Source: Caenorhabditis remanei
Lineage: Eukaryota > Nematoda > Chromadorea > Rhabditida > Rhabditidae
Direction of reading: 5' to 3'
DNA: 64,000 nucleotides
NCBI RefSeq assembly: GCF_010183535.1
Contig: NC_071329.1
Location: 6,386,001 to 6,450,000, forward strand
In this document: positions 23,501 through 35,441 of the stretch, in pieces
Layout: every line of letters starts with the position of its first letter
Position numbering within the stretch: the first letter of the stretch is position 1
Notes under the pieces: generated by a model
Seen by the model: the letters and a program-made list of their open reading frames with translations, nothing else
Database searches by the model: none
What the model was told of the DNA's origin: nothing
Translations under genes and position numbers: made by a program

Positions 23501-26220
23501 ACGAGAAGACGAATTGGCCGAAGAGACGATAGATGATCTGGATATACCTGAAAGTCTCCGAGAATCAGAATCCTCTTCAGAATTCACAGATTCTGATGAA
23601 GATGAAGACATTCGAGTGCAGAGTGCATCTGATTCTCTCTCCGACACGGATTCATTCATTCGCCCGAATTCGCGTCGTGAAGAGTTGACGTCTTCTGCGA
23701 AAACTGAAAGAGATCTGGCGGTGGAACACGCGAAACGAATGCAAAAACTGGAGAAATCGGGAAAAATGGACGAGTTCTTGATGGGTGTCCCCAACTCGTT
23801 GACGGCTGGAAAACTGCCGATTTTTCCGTCGTTTTTCTTGACTTGTCTCGGTGATTCGAGTATTTATAAACACGCCGGAGGACTGAAAGATCAACCGAAT
23901 TTCAAAATGGGAGGAGAGTATTTGAGTCCGGCCGTTGTGTTTTTGGATGTAAGGGAGTTTTGGAGGGAATGGGGACATCTGGACACACATAATTTTTGGA
24001 AAAACAGACACACAGATAGACCTGAATGTGAATATAGCGCTGAAAATTTAATATTCCTCTAGAACTAAAGATGAAGCGTTTTTCGAGAAAATGTTGTTAA
24101 AAACTCTGCTTTTGGATAAAAAAAGGACTGTAATTGATAAAAATTAGAAAAAATACTGTTTTCGAACATGCGGACATCGAGACACAAAAAAATTGAAAAA
24201 ATTTTAACCGAAAAAACCGAAAGATTCGAAAAAAAAAGTCAGGAAAGCTGTCTGAAAAAATGAGTTTTTCGGAGGCCAAAATGTTGAATTTTTATGAAAA
24301 CTGTACGTATTTCAAGGACAGACCCTTAGAAACCTGTTTTTGAGTATAAAATTAGAAAAAAAAATCAAAAAATCGAAAAATCACCATTTTTGTTACTTTT
24401 TTTCGACGGACATACAAAGATCTGGAATCTTAGAGAGACATACATACATGACTTCTGAATGTAAAAAATTCATAAGTTTGAGACTTCTGAGTGTATTTGT
24501 TATTAGTTAGCACATCCTGGTTTTAACAATCGCGCTCTACTGAAACTGGAAAAACCGTGCTGTGCTGATATAAATGAAAATCCACAAACAAAACTCCAAT
24601 TTTCTCTTTTTTTTCCAGGTGAACCCCGACGTGTGGGCCCGTGACGTGAACAAAATGCGAAGCGAAGACTCGAGTCGAAAGTGTGGAAAAGAGCAGAAGG
24701 ACGATGTGCCACGAGTGAAATTGTTTGTTGGTTTCGAATACGAATGCTCTCGTGGTCATCGATTCTTTGTCGATCATCGAGGAGAACCGATTATTTATTC
24801 GAAAGGATCGAGCATCATTCGAGAATCCACTCATCGTGCATCACTTGGTGACGTTCTCGATTCTGATCTACCTCTTCGTCGACCGTGTACTTGTCGGAAG
24901 CTGCCGTTGAAATCGGCACAGCTTCAGAAGATTCATGTGGTGACGCCGAAAGCCCCGGTTCATATCAGTATTAATCCGAAAATGCTGGTACCGGGACACG
25001 AGGGAGTTTATGGAACTGGACAGGAGCCACTGGAACTTCATCATTCAAAGTGGGTAGTTGGAAGAGGGCGGACATCTGGATAGACAGACGAATAGATAGG
25101 TTGTCTGGACATCTGGATATCTAGAAATACAGACAGAAAATATCCTAAATTGTATGAAAATCGGGCAATCTGATGCTCAGATATCTGGAAATCTGGAAAT
25201 CGGAAATCTGGAAATTTGAAAATCTAGAAATTTGGAGATCACAAATTTGGATTATTCCTAAATCTAGACATCTGGATAGTTGGAAATACAGACAGACATA
25301 TATAACTGACACTTATAGTTGGAATGATAGGACAAACTAATGCTTACATATCTGGGAATCTTTGAATCTCGAAATGTAAAACAGCTGGACATTGGGATAT
25401 CTGGTAATCTGAAAATTTTTGAATCTGAAAATCCTGAAAATTTGGAAATCTGGACATCCGAATATCAGGACACTCAATGTCTGAAAATCCAGAAATCTGA
25501 CAATAAGCATATAAGAAAGTCTAGCTATCTGGAATCTGGAAATCGGAAATTAAGTTTTGGAATTTCAGATATTCCTAAATCTGGACATCCTGATTTAGAA
25601 ATACAGGCAGACGAATAACTGACACTTATAGTTGGAATAGTAGGAACTTTGAATACCGAAATCGATATCTGAAAATCAGAAAAGTTTTGAATCTACAATT
25701 TTAAAATTTTTGAAGTCTGAACATCCGGACATTCAATGTCTGAACATCTATAAATCTGATAATAAGGGTATTGGGAATTCTACTTACCGTAAATACTGTA
25801 TTATAACGGCATGCAGTTTTATTTTTCAACTGGCCGAATAATCATATTCATGGATTCTGAGTATAGATGGGGTGCCGTTATAATACAGGTGCCGCTCTAT
25901 TACATGTGCCGTTATAATACAGTATTTACGGTATCTGGATATCCCAGTATGGGAAAATTCAGGTTTTTTAAGTAGGAAAATTCAGATATTTCGATATTGG
26001 GGGTTCTGGACATTCGTATATCTGGAAATTCAGACATATGTACACTCACTTCTCTAACCTTCCCCTTATTTTCAGATACTATATTCTCCACCTCCCCGTC
26101 ATCTACAGTGGACCATCCGGTACTTGGATGCCAGAAGAATACTCCTCTGACAAACAAGGAACTCTCCGAAAAGGAGCCATCAAAGTTGTCTATAAGCCTG
26201 TTTTGTCTTTTAGGTGGTGA
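20528..26220 (+). CDS. smg-8: SMG8 homologue, nonsense-mediated mRNA decay factor
   Basis: SMG8 pairs with SMG9 on the SMG1 kinase, which phosphorylates UPF1 in nonsense-mediated decay; SMG8 restrains the kinase. Inferred exons: 20528-20608, 20662-20763, 20813-21075, 21578-21752, 21797-22351, 23055-23948, 24619-25049 and 26076-26220. All phases agree and the total is 2646 nt (881 residues). The identification rests on the N-terminal block (KVIGI-IGKDYPDHGKGDN, then ISAHFSDDEQILFLVMNG), the HLFISC-like helix and R-x-DLEFMRFLRKVNS, and on the C-terminal block FVGFEYECSRGHRFF (about 726-740) followed by a CTCRKLPL segment and a C-terminus ending YKPVLSFRW. A Ser/Asp/Glu-rich linker (ESSSEFTDSDEDED) lies near residues 555-585, and Cys pairs (TCICG, KCC) occur near 470-510. 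There is no signal peptide or membrane helix, so it is cytoplasmic. Introns 5, 6 and 7 are large and full of repeats. The junction at 21752/21797 is uncertain. Confidence 0.9.
21753..21796 (+). other. Unresolved SMG8 junction: 44-base intron or frameshift
   Basis: The frame upstream (…NVNKK) runs into a stop at 21839-21841, while the frame that clearly codes downstream (ELYEKLEKNLDNQLTDIL) is shifted. A 44-base intron from GTATTAG to TTTAAG restores the phase exactly. However, the shifted frame is also open across the whole stretch and reads GISKRSARNFAKLFKQELYE, which is basic, helical and looks coding. In that case one base is missing in the AATAAAAAGG homopolymer at 21744-21753. Both readings give full-length proteins; the second would add about 14 residues. 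Confidence 0.6.
22386..22811. repeat. Two direct copies of a CTGGCGCACC-ended element in SMG8 intron 5
   Basis: Copies at 22386-22526 and 22684-22811 share the order CTGGCGCACCTT…GCGCATTTTCTTATGAGATCCACGT (as two blocks), then TTTCCTTTTTTGAAGT, then CGCGTCAAAAGCAC(C/G)CCAG. The ends of each copy are inverted (CTGGCGCACCTTTTGCGC against GCGTCAAAAGCACGCCAG), so each is a small MITE-like unit. Related ends appear near 35325 (CTGGCGTGCCTTTGACGC) and 38880 (CTGGCGTGACTTTGACGCG). Confidence 0.75.
25060..25770. repeat. Degenerate TCTGGAAA/CATCTGGATAT minisatellite in SMG8 intron 7
   Basis: The stretch is almost entirely built from variants of ATCTGGAAATC, ACATCTGGATA and CAGACAGA, without a fixed period. 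Two ~50-bp blocks are duplicated (TACAGACAGACATATATAACTGACACTTATAGTTGGAAT near 25290 and a matching block near 25605). It is noncoding and lies wholly within the intron. Confidence 0.75.
25787..25931. mobile_element. Palindromic MITE with CCGTAAATACTGTATTATAA ends
   Basis: The left end CCGTAAATACTGTATTATAA and the right end TTATAATACAGTATTTACGG are perfect inverted repeats, continuing inward with CGGCA / TGCCG, and are flanked by TA. A second internal TGCCGTTATAATACAG copy gives a tandem right end. It is inserted in SMG8 intron 7, has no coding capacity and is probably Tc1/mariner-type. Confidence 0.8.
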
Positions 26221-26725
26221 TTTATTCATTTTGTAAAGGTTGTATTGGTTACGTGTATTTTCTCTTTTGATTCGAGTTTATTGCCTTTCTTTTGTAACTT
26301 TTCCACTTTTCATGATTTATTTCTGGAAAAAATAATCATATTTCATCTTGGTGAAAACCAATCAAAGCGAACTATAAACGAACACTTTTGGAAAAAATCT
26401 GAATGAGATGATACCCAAGGGAGATATTTATGAAGGAATGCCGCCGACGTCAAAGTACTTTTTGTATATCGAAGGGGATTTTATTGTATTTTTGAAAGAA
26501 ATTTGGAAAAAAGGTTTTGGCGAAAATGGGCGGAGTTAAGAAAGAAAGGAATCAGTTTCACGATTTGTCCAGATTTCCAGCTCCATTTTAAGCCAAAAAC
26601 CAAGAAAATAGCACAAAAATAAACAAAGTTACAGATTTTCGTAAATTTTCGAAGAATTTAAATTATTGAAACTACCGTAACTAAGCCAATATTTCACAAA
26701 AAAATTCAAAAATTGCAAATATTCG

Positions 26726-26906
26726 AATTCAGCTCATCAAGACGCTTCGAATGCATATAATCATGCCAAGGTTTTGATGATAGTTGGGTCTCACCACGAA
26801 AACACCTGGGTTACTGTAGTTACTGTTGTTTTTTCGGGATGAGACCCAACTTGAAGTAAACCTAGTCATGATTATACTCATTCAAAGCGTCTCGACGAGC
26901 TAAATT
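26726..26906. mobile_element. Palindromic MITE with GACGCTT / AAGCGTC arms
   Basis: The arms GAATTCAGCTCATCAAGACG / CGTCTCGACGAGCTAAATTC and ATATAATCATG / CATGATTATA pair over about 75 bp each. The inner arms contain GTTGGGTCTCA / TGAGACCCAAC next to a TTACTGTAGTTACTGT centre. The boundaries are approximate because no exact target duplication was found. Confidence 0.7.
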
Positions 26907-28189
26907 CAAATTTCATAATGAAAATATTGAAAAAGTACAAAAAGATGTAAAAAAAAGACACCAAGCGCCAATTATCCGGACCTTGACACGTATAGGAATT
27001 TACCATTATAAAGTCAACCCTGTATCAGAATCCCAATCTCAAACCACCAATTTTCATTCCAAAATTTTTTCCGAATATTTTTTGCACAAATCCCCCCTAC
27101 CCTAATCCATTTCCTCCTTCTCTATCATTCCCCTATCCAGTTACTGCTACTAAAAGGGGCGGCTCAGATGTTTTATAATTGAAAACGGGCGGTCCCTTCT
27201 TCTCCACAGAGAGCCCCCCTCTCACCACCAGATTGATTAGTCAAATGCGCTTCTGTTTTCTCTTTTCAGCAGCTCCAGAATACTAGATTCCGCTCCCACT
27301 TCTTCTCTTTCTTCTTCCAAAAAAAAACACGACACTAAACCAGTGTTTTTCTAGGTCACTACATTTTCATCAATTCGTCAATTCAATCTGGTTTTAGGAC
27401 CCCCATTCCTATACTCTCCCATTTCTATACCCCCATTCCGGTGGGGCTGAAAAAAAAACAGATGAAATTTTGGCGAGTTGTTCCCTCCATACTCTACTAA
27501 ACTTGGAGAGAAAAGTGGGCGGAGCTTGTGTGGCGAAACACGTTAAAATGAAAGCTGATCCATTTTCAATGTTTTTTTGGTTGTTCAGATGGAAAGTGAT
27601 CTTTTGGACTTGGTTTTGCAAAGACTAGAATGGATGAGTATCGGTCTGTGTGTCCGGAATGTCCGGATGTCCTAAATTTGCAAATATTTTGGTAGTTTAG
27701 ACTTCTTGTCGTAACTTTTGACAATCTGAAAGCCTGTCTGTGTGTCCAAATGTCCGGATGACTGCCTTTCCTAATATCCTGATTCTGGTCTATGTGTCCG
27801 GATGTCCGAATCAGGGCTGTGCGAAAAATTTTTCGGACGAAAAATTTTTTCGGTTTTTTCGGTGGTTTTCGAACAATTTTGAGGCGAAAATTTACACGTC
27901 CGATTGTCAGAATTTCTGTCTGTGTGTCCGAATGTCCATCTGCTTGTTTAGAAATATGTCTTCATGTCCGGGGGTTTAACATTTCTGAATGCATGACTGT
28001 AGATCCATGGCTCCCGATTTCCATGTCTCTCTGACTGTCCGTATATCCGTTTGTCCAGATGTCCAGAACTCCAGACAAAATACATTTCAGTTTTAAATAT
28101 TTGTCTGTATTTTCGCAAGGTTTTCTGTGTCGACATTCATTTTTTCCACAATTTCTTGTTCTTTTCAGAATCAGTGAGGTGAGAGCTTT

Positions 28190-28341
28190 CAGAAAAGAAC
28201 CCACAAGCCTAGGTTCTGAACAATTGGGGTCTCGACGCGAATACTACAGTCACCAGTGATAATTTGGGTTACTGTATTTTTCGCGTCAGTACCCGATTTC
28301 CATCAAACCTAGGCGTGTGGGTACTTTTCTGAAAGCTCTCA
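28190..28341. mobile_element. Palindromic MITE with TGAGAGCTTTCAGAAAAG ends
   Basis: The ends TGAGAGCTTTCAGAAAAG and CTTTTCTGAAAGCTCTCA are perfect inverted repeats, continuing inward with ACCCACAAGCCTAGGTT / AACCTAGGCGTGTGGGT. The centre contains a GGGTCTCGACGCG / CGCGTCAGTACCC pair. The arms may extend about 10 bp further out (ATCAG…CTGAAT). Confidence 0.78.
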
Positions 28342-28923
28342 ACAAGCTGAATGAGGTGCAGAGAGTAGTTTTGCGATTCTAGGCGATCGGACGGATTTCT
28401 CATTCTAAGTAACTGAATTATTATTTTTTTTTTCGAACTGATTTTTTTTTTTGATTTTTGATTTTTGACAGTACACTTGTGTTCAGTCATGATTACCTGT
28501 ATGTGTGTCCACAAGTCCGGATGTCCTAACTTTCAAACTTTCCCGATTTCAGTGCATCCGAATGTCTAGATGCTTTTTGTTCACTGATATTCATTTCAGA
28601 ATCCAGTCTGTCTGAGTTTCTGTTTGTCCAGTTTTCCAGATTCTTCTCTGTCTGTTTGTGAATCCGGATGTCTCAATATCCTGAAACAGGATACATTTGT
28701 AAAGAGAAAAACAATAAAGAATGCAATATAATCATAGAATTAGGGGGTTTGTGATGATGACCGAGATTCTTGAATGTTGGAATTCTAGGCCAACCAATTA
28801 GGATATTTAAGGAGTGCCTGAACTACTTTCAGTCTTTTCGATATCTCTATGTCTGTCTGTGCTTCCGTGTATCGAGATGTCCGCTTGCCTACAGATTTAT
28901 TGTGCATGAATATATCCCGTTCT

Positions 28924-29067
28924 TATTAGCACAGCACACATCTTACAACCGCGCTCTACCGAAAACCGAAGGAAATTGTGTACAAAATAGAGAGACTTGA
29001 AGAAAAAGAGACATTTCTCAAGGGGATTTCGGTGGAGCGCAGTTGTAAGAACTGTGCCGAGCTAATA
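28924..29067. mobile_element. TATTAGC/GCTAATA MITE, copy 1
   Basis: It begins TATTAGCACAGCAC and ends GTGCCGAGCTAATA, with inner arms TTACAACCGCGCTCTACCGA / TCGGTGGAGCGCAGTTGTAA. TA at the outer ends is compatible with a Tc1/mariner-type target. Members at 30753-30895 and 33762-34040 share the same architecture, and half-copies occur at 30390-30437, 31568-31590 and 24505-24540. Confidence 0.8.
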
Positions 29068-30389
29068 GGTGGCCGGAAAATGCAGTCATCTTTTCATTCT
29101 GTCACCTGTCTGTCTGCACGAGTGTCCGGATGTCCCAACATTGTACAGATAGTATGTTCTTGATAACCTGTGCTTCCAGATGTCCTTATATTCACACTAC
29201 CTTTTCCTTGTTTGTTTCAACAATAACGTCATCATCATTCCCTTTTTCTCAAAACCAGAATCATCTGACCTACTCCATTCTTCTCAATGTACTCATCCTC
29301 TCTATTCCTATTAACCCTATTTTCCTTATGTTAGTGTCCCACTCTCCCTGAAATTCACACGTCATTCGAATCGGCTGAAAATAAAATTTAAGCAGATTAG
29401 GAAAATCAAGAGATCAAAGAGTAATTTTCTGGGTTCGATAGTTTAAACCACGCCTCTTTTCTTGCGATTCGTGCGGCAACTTGCAAAAAGGGGCGGAGCT
29501 TTTTATTTATTCCTTTCTTCCCGGTATGCGGCCAAAAATAGTGGGGAAAATAGAAATAGAGACAGACCGGAATAAATGTGTCAATCAAATGTTCAATTAT
29601 GGGGAACACTCCCTCAATACTCTTTTAATCTAAATTCTATTTTGAGATTTCTAGGAGACATGGGCGGTGCTAATACTAAGACCCCCCATAAAACATGTCT
29701 AGTCGATTTCAATCAGGTGAAAGATTTATTATTTTCTGGTTGAGAGAGTTAACCGTCAGGGGTTAAAAGGAGATATCTGAGTATGTCTGTCCGTTTTTCC
29801 GGATTTCCAGATGTCCAGAAATCTGTCTGTGTGTATGTAAATCTTACTGTAAACTCATGAGTATCAGCTCATTCATATGTCTGTCTGTTTATCCGTGTGT
29901 CCAAATGTCCAGAAATCTGTCTGTACCTCCACACATCCAGATGTCCACGTCATCTCCTCACATATTCTTTGCCCTCTCTTTAACTCCACTACTACCACTA
30001 CTACATATGTCTATTTTTCTTCAGTTTATTTTTTTCTAATCGAATTAGATTATATTTTTTTCAAGTCTCCTCGACACGCAAAAAAAAATTGTGACATTCA
30101 TATTTGTGGGGTGAGAGGAGTGTTTGATGCATCAATTTCTTGCTTTTTATCGTGCTGGTTCTTTCTTAATTCGAGAAGAGAACATTCTGCATACTCCAGT
30201 GATTTATGGTGACTTTTTCTTCCACCGCTGATTTTTTTTTTGAATTCTCAAAAATATTATTAAAACCGATATGTAAATCTCAAAATTTCATAAAGTTTGA
30301 GAGTCCGTCTGATACTCTGTCTGTCTGTGCATCTGTCTCTCCGGATGTCCAGATATCTCGAGCCTGTTTGTAAAGGATGTCGACACTTT

Positions 30390-30437
30390 AAGAGCATTTC
30401 GGTGGAGCGCAGTGGTAAGAACTGTGCCCAGCTAATA
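30390..30437. mobile_element. Solo right end of the TATTAGC MITE family
   Basis: CATTTCGGTGGAGCGCAGTGGTAAGAACTGTGCCCAGCTAATAA (read as shorter blocks: TTTCGGTGGAGCGCAG, then AACTGTGCCCAGCTAATA) matches the right arm of the copy at 28.9 kb. No left arm is present, so this is a deletion derivative. Confidence 0.7.
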
Positions 30438-30752
30438 AATCTTCAGTAAAATTATGATAATTCTGTCTGTGTATCTGTTTGTCCAAATTTCTTTCTGTGC
30501 ACCCATATGTCCGGTTGGCCAAGATTATTCTAACGTATATTTAGGTTCTGGCCACCTTGTGATGAACATCTGTCAAGAACGTCTGTCTGTGTGTCCGCAA
30601 GTCCGAAAGTCCGAATGTCTCCCAGAAGTTTCATGTGTATCTGTCTGTCTGAATGTCTGTATCTTTGGATTTTTGAGTGAAAAAGTTTTGGAAATCCTCC
30701 TCTGATAGTGTTTTTTTCAGATTTCTCCCAATATTTTAAAAATTTGAAAATC

Positions 30753-30895
30753 TATTATCTCGGTTCAGGTCTTACAACTGCGCTTCACCGAAATGCCTTT
30801 GAAAAATGTCTTTTTTTCTCTGAGACTCTTAATTTCGCACACAATTTTCTTCGGTTTCGATAGAGCACGGTAGTGAGAAGCGTGTCGTGCTAATA
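30753..30895. mobile_element. TATTAGC/GCTAATA MITE, copy 2
   Basis: The left arm TATTATCTCGG…CTTACAACTGCGCTTCACCG pairs with the right arm CGATAGAGCACGGTAGTGAG…GTCGTGCTAATA with several mismatches, so it is older than copy 1. It has no coding capacity. Confidence 0.72.
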
Positions 30896-32043
30896 TTCCG
30901 AATTTCCACGTATTTTCAGTTTATTTCGAAAAAATCTTTCCGGGGATATCTGTCTGTGTTACTAGGGAAATTCACACTTTTATTAAGCTTCACTTGTCGG
31001 TCCATTTGTCTTTTTGTCCAAATCCATCTGTCTGTTCCTCCACTCCTCCAGATGACCATTTTACCTTTAACGTCATCTAGATCTTGGAACTCTTCCAAAG
31101 AATAATAATTCATTTCTTCAAAACGTCACAAAAATGAGCTCAAAAAGTTCATTCTGAAAGCTAACTACAAGGAATGAATTAATTTCTCTTTTTTTCCTTT
31201 TTTTATTCTCCTTCCTTTTATATCTTTTTCCCAAAAAATCTTATTATTGAGTCCTCCTCTCTTCCACTTTGTCTCTTCATTTTTTCCGCGTTTTCTTCTT
31301 TAAAAAGTTGTATCATCAAAACACAAGATCCTGTTATTTTACTCAAAATTTCTTAACACCTTCTCAAATTTCGTTTAGCTTCGAAAATTCTTTTCTCTTC
31401 TCCGCTCATGGAAGAAATTTGGTGGATCCTATCAATTTCCGCGAAGGGAGGTCAAATTTCACTTTGAAAAAACATTTGGAAATATCACGGGATCGTTGTT
31501 TTCTTAAAATTTTCTAAATCGTTCATTCAATTTCCATTTCCCGCAAACGCAACACACTAATTTTGCAATTTCGGTGGAGCGCGTTTGTAAGTAATCCCCT
31601 GATTCAAAAAAAATACTCACAAATTTATAGAAAATTCTGAACGCATACCAAAAGTCAATTCCCTTGTCAGACCAGAAATCTTGACGTGGTATCGTAGTAG
31701 ATATTTTTTCAATTCAAAAATATTTAGAACAGACAAAAATAAAGAATGACTGACTCTTTTTGATTGAGGATTATGGATAAGAAGTGAATGAAGTGGAACA
31801 AATAATAGAAGGAATAGAAATAAAAACTGGAAACTAAAAACGTAAGACGGGACTGCGAAGTGATCCTGTCCAGGTGTCCGAATATCTAGACATTCAGTTG
31901 TTGTAAAAGTGTTTCAATATAGGATCACATCTCATTTTTCTAGAAGGTCACTTGTCTGTAAACCTATTGCCTTTTATTTTTCAAAAGGGTCTTTAAAATG
32001 TGTTCATGTTTTTAAATTGCCGTTCACAAGCTTATGATGTGCT

Positions 32044-32460
32044 TACAGTACTGCTCAAAATGTTATCAACTTTGGCTGTTTTCAGTGGAAAATGACCAAC
32101 TTTGACAGGATATTTCGGTGTCACCTGATTGTCAGATAAAATCAATTTTATATGGATTGAACAGAGCAAAAATAGCATATCTTTTTTGTAGTTGACCATT
32201 TTTTTGTAGGGACGATATCTTGAAAGTTATAGGTAATCAAAGCCATGTCTCCCTGAAAGCGATTAATTTCAGTGCAAATTAGCGAATATTTGGATTTTTT
32301 ACTTTGGCAACCTGTAACTTTCAAGATAATGCCCCTACAAAAAATGGTCAACTACAAAAATGATGTGCTATTTTTGTTCTGCTCAACCCATACAAAACGG
32401 AGTTTATCGGACATTTTAGTATTCTCTGTTTCTACTGTTTTCAATGTTTCATACACAATA
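32044..32460. mobile_element. MITE of the CAGTACCGTCCAAAA family, copy D
   Basis: The left end TACAGTACTGCTCAAAATG and the internal blocks TTGTAGTTGACCATTTTTTTGTA / TACAAAAAATGGTCAACTACAAA (as mirrored arms) match the family at 4.2 and 11.5 kb. The right terminal repeat is not recognisable, so the right boundary is approximate. Confidence 0.7.
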
Positions 32461-33761
32461 TAGTCTGAAAGTTTCATTTTTCGGTGTTTCTACGCGGCCT
32501 GTCCGCGTTCCCAGAAGTCCGCAAACTCCCATCCCCCACATTTACGTAATCTCTGTTTCACCCAAATTCAGTATCTAGCCACTTCCAAAACACAGTTTAT
32601 AACATTTTTCTAACTCACCAGACCTCTTCCTTCTACTATCCATTATCCATTTCCTCCATCCCTTCCACTTCCACATTTCCCTATCCATTCCAGCTCCCTC
32701 ATCAGTTTAAGAAGCAAAACAAAAAAAACCCCCCAGACAATTTCCGATCCATGAATGCTAACGAGCCGTCTGATTTATTGTCATCCTCCTTATTCTGCTA
32801 CTTTCTTTCCTGCTCATTATCCTATTTCTATTCCCTTTTCTGTTCTAGTTTACTCCTTTGCTTTTTTGGAATAAAAGTTGGGTGAGTCATTTGAAATATC
32901 TCGATTCAATGTTCTATTAAAATTGAAACATTTTGAGTGGGATGACATCGGAACAGTCATTAATTATTTATGAAAGCAGTGTATGGAGTTTCAGAAAGAG
33001 AAATTTCGGGAAGATAGGAGCCATGTTTTTCATGTGAGTTTTTTTGGGATTGACTAGTTCAAAGTTTGGAATTTGAGAGAGAATTTTTCTTTTGAGATCT
33101 GCAAATTCTCTTCATTTTGTTACCGTGAAAAAAAGCCATCGTGAAAATTGGTAAGCTTTAAAAAATGTTCAAATCCAAGCTGACCGTGATTACGAAGTGA
33201 TGTTGAAATGGGTCAAACTTCATTTTCAAACAGCTTTTCATTCATTTCTGGTGATAATTCTTTTCCCGGGGTTCACTCAAATTTATCCGTTTTAGAGCTA
33301 TCTTGGTTCCGAAATTTCCGACTAAAGAGGTTTTCAATTCCGCCTTAGTAACACAACTTTGGACATCCGGACAAGAAACACTTGAACGGAAGTTTTATGA
33401 ATTCCAGAAAACCAATCTTAGAGTTTCTATTTTATGGATCATGCTAGAACTTAAGATCCTTTGCTTTTTTGAAGCTACGTAACAGTAACTATGTTTTGAG
33501 ACACATGGGTTTCCGACGATCAAGTCTCAAAATTTGTGGCAACGGAATATTTTAAAACTGAAACTTCTCGAAATCAACAATTTAGAGACTCCTAGCCTTT
33601 TTGTTCTGCTCATCAAAAAAAAATTACAACTTCAAACTGTTCAAGAGCCAAAATATTCAGAATGTATGAGTCAATATAATCCTGATTTTTGACAACACCG
33701 TTCTGTCCGAGGACGTTTGTATTGGAAATTCAGTTGTTTTGGTCTTTTCATAACGTTCAAC

Positions 33762-34040
33762 TATTAGCATATCATTTTTCTTACAACTGCGCTCCACCGC
33801 AAACGAGAGAGTATTGGCGAGAGACGCAGAGTTTTTCCTCGCGCCAACACAGATTTTCACAGTTTTTAATCCATTTTCGCTATTTTTCATAGTATTTGAT
33901 GTGAATTACTATGAAAAATAGCGGAAATAGGTCAAAAACTGTGAAAATCTGTTTCGGCGCGAGAAAAAACTCTGCGTCTCTCGCCGATATTCTCTCGTTT
34001 GCGGTGGGGCGTTGTTGTAAGAAGGCGTGGGCTGCTAATA
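33762..34040. mobile_element. TATTAGC/GCTAATA MITE, copy 3, with long near-perfect arms
   Basis: It begins TATTAGCATATC and ends GTGGGCTGCTAATA. Inner arms of about 120 bp pair almost perfectly: CTTACAACTGCGCTCCACCG against CGGTGGGGCGTTGTTGTAAG, then GAGAGAGTATTGGCGAGAGA against its complement, down to a GAAAAATAGC / GCTATTTTTC stem around a GATGTGAATT centre. A transcript of it could fold into a long hairpin. Confidence 0.82.
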
Positions 34041-35130
34041 TTAGGAGACTCTGCAATTTCGCCGATAGAACTGAGTTGGAAACTTTTCAGTTTTTCTTTC
34101 ATTTTTTCCAAATATTTCTCAAAAAACCGTGTTTTCAATAACTCCCTAGTCTACTAATTATGGAGATATCTTTCTTTTATAACATAAAGCTTCCAGTCTG
34201 CAGGTTTTTTTCCTCTATAAGTTCATTCCCTCCCCCCAACTCTTCTTCTGGACAATGAAATGCCAACTCACTTCCTCCCAAAAAAAAATTCGAGGTTGAT
34301 CTAAAGTTCAACGTCTCATTTTAAATTCTCGTTTCTCTCATTCCTCCAAAAAATTGTTTTCTCTTTTCCCCAATTCATTCATAACTTCTCCCTCTCCCCT
34401 CATTTCCCATTGTTCCCTTATTCATCCAATTGGCTTCGTGTGTCTAGAAAAAGACAAGTCGAGAACTTACTCCTTTTTTTGTTTCTTTTAGTCTCCATTT
34501 TTCACAATTTTTTTGATTTTTTGACCCCCGTCTAAGCCTCTGTATTGTGTAGCTGAGCAGCACCTTCCTAATATGTCATGCTCTGTGAGAAGACGTCTTA
34601 CGCTTTAAAATTGGATCAGAAGGCGCCAAAACGATGGGGACAATAGAGAAGAAAGTGGATTTATGTTTACTTTTTTGTTGTGTGTCTTATGATTTCTTTC
34701 ACTTTTTTGTTGAGAAGAGACAGATTTTGAAACATTTTTCTAGAAGAGCAGTAGTTAAAAGTCTATGTTTATTTTCGTTATAAACATTTGTGCTCATTTT
34801 TAGTTTTTTGAAGTTTCGGAAGTGTTTCAAAATATGCTTTTGCTAAAAAAGAAAGTGAAAAATCAGGAAAACAAGCCTAGAAATCCAAAATTTGTATTGT
34901 TAGGTCCCAAATTTTGAAGCTACCGTAACCAAATTTCTACTGGTGTGCCAAATTTTTGTCTGTCTGTGTGTGTCCAGATGTCCTATTGAGAGTTTTCTCC
35001 CTGTTACCAGTTTTCTGATACAAAAACGCGAGCGTCAGAAATTCAGAAATTAAGTTTTTATGCTGTCTGTCTGTGTGTTGAAATGTCCAAATGACCGAAA
35101 TCATTTCTGAATCTTTCAAACTCACTGTGA

Positions 35131-35304
35131 AAGGTCATGGAGTCAGTCTGGAGCTATGGGACGTGACCATTGGAAAACTGAGAAAACTCTGATTCCAAAT
35201 ATAAATTCAGGACAAAAACTAAATATATATTTAGAATCAGCGTTTTCTCAGCTTTCCAATGATATAGGTCACGTACCATAACTCTAAACTGACTCCATGA
35301 CCTT
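35131..35304. mobile_element. Palindromic MITE with AAGGTCATGGAGTCAG ends, copy 1
   Basis: The left end AAGGTCATGGAGTCAGTCTG pairs with the right end ACTGACTCCATGACCTT. Inner arms GACGTGACCATTGGAAAACTGAG / CTCAGCTTTCCAATGATATAGGTCACG pair with small bulges around an AATATATATTTA centre. A diverged sister lies at 36318-36588. Confidence 0.78.
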
Positions 35305-35441
35305 CCCTAGTCAACAGATACCTGGCGTGCCTTTGACGCAATCTTAAAAGCTTGAAATTTCTGAAAAACGCGGCTAAGATGCTTCAGACTTTCTGTAATT
35401 AAATGTTTAATGTATGATCCTTTAGTTACTATCAGAAATAC

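Larger units (their letters stand above)
27640..30680 (+). repeat. Cluster of the GTCTGTGTGTCCGGATGTCC dispersed repeat
   Basis: More than fifteen imperfect copies of TCTGTCTGTGTGTCC followed by GGATGTCC or AGATGTCC occur here, separated by unrelated sequence of variable length. Because of this motif, translations of the plus strand read MSVCLSVCPNV-like nonsense. Other clusters in the same orientation are near 36120-36250, 36690-36800, 39640-39970, 51530-51860 and 52180-52810. Reversed clusters lie near 7080-7190, 35600-35720, 41660-42090 and 49490-51120. Confidence 0.8.
26221..32000. other. Intergenic DNA with dense repeats, no supported gene
   Basis: Downstream of SMG8 I find no coding segment with splice-site support. 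From 27640 to 30680 the plus strand repeatedly reads CTGTCTGTGTGTCCGGATGTCC in imperfect, irregularly spaced copies. Several palindromic elements listed separately interrupt it. 27090-27350 and 31190-31290 are pyrimidine-rich. A CGAAAAATTTTTCGGACGAAA cluster lies at 27818-27860. Confidence 0.55.
32000..35430. other. Intergenic DNA, no supported gene
   Basis: Apart from the elements listed separately, the stretch holds pyrimidine-rich plus-strand DNA (32490-32880, 34200-34440) and AT-rich DNA. Copies of the GTCTGTCTGTGTGTCCAGATG motif occur at 34958 and 35062. Short open frames seen here lack a partner exon. Confidence 0.5.
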
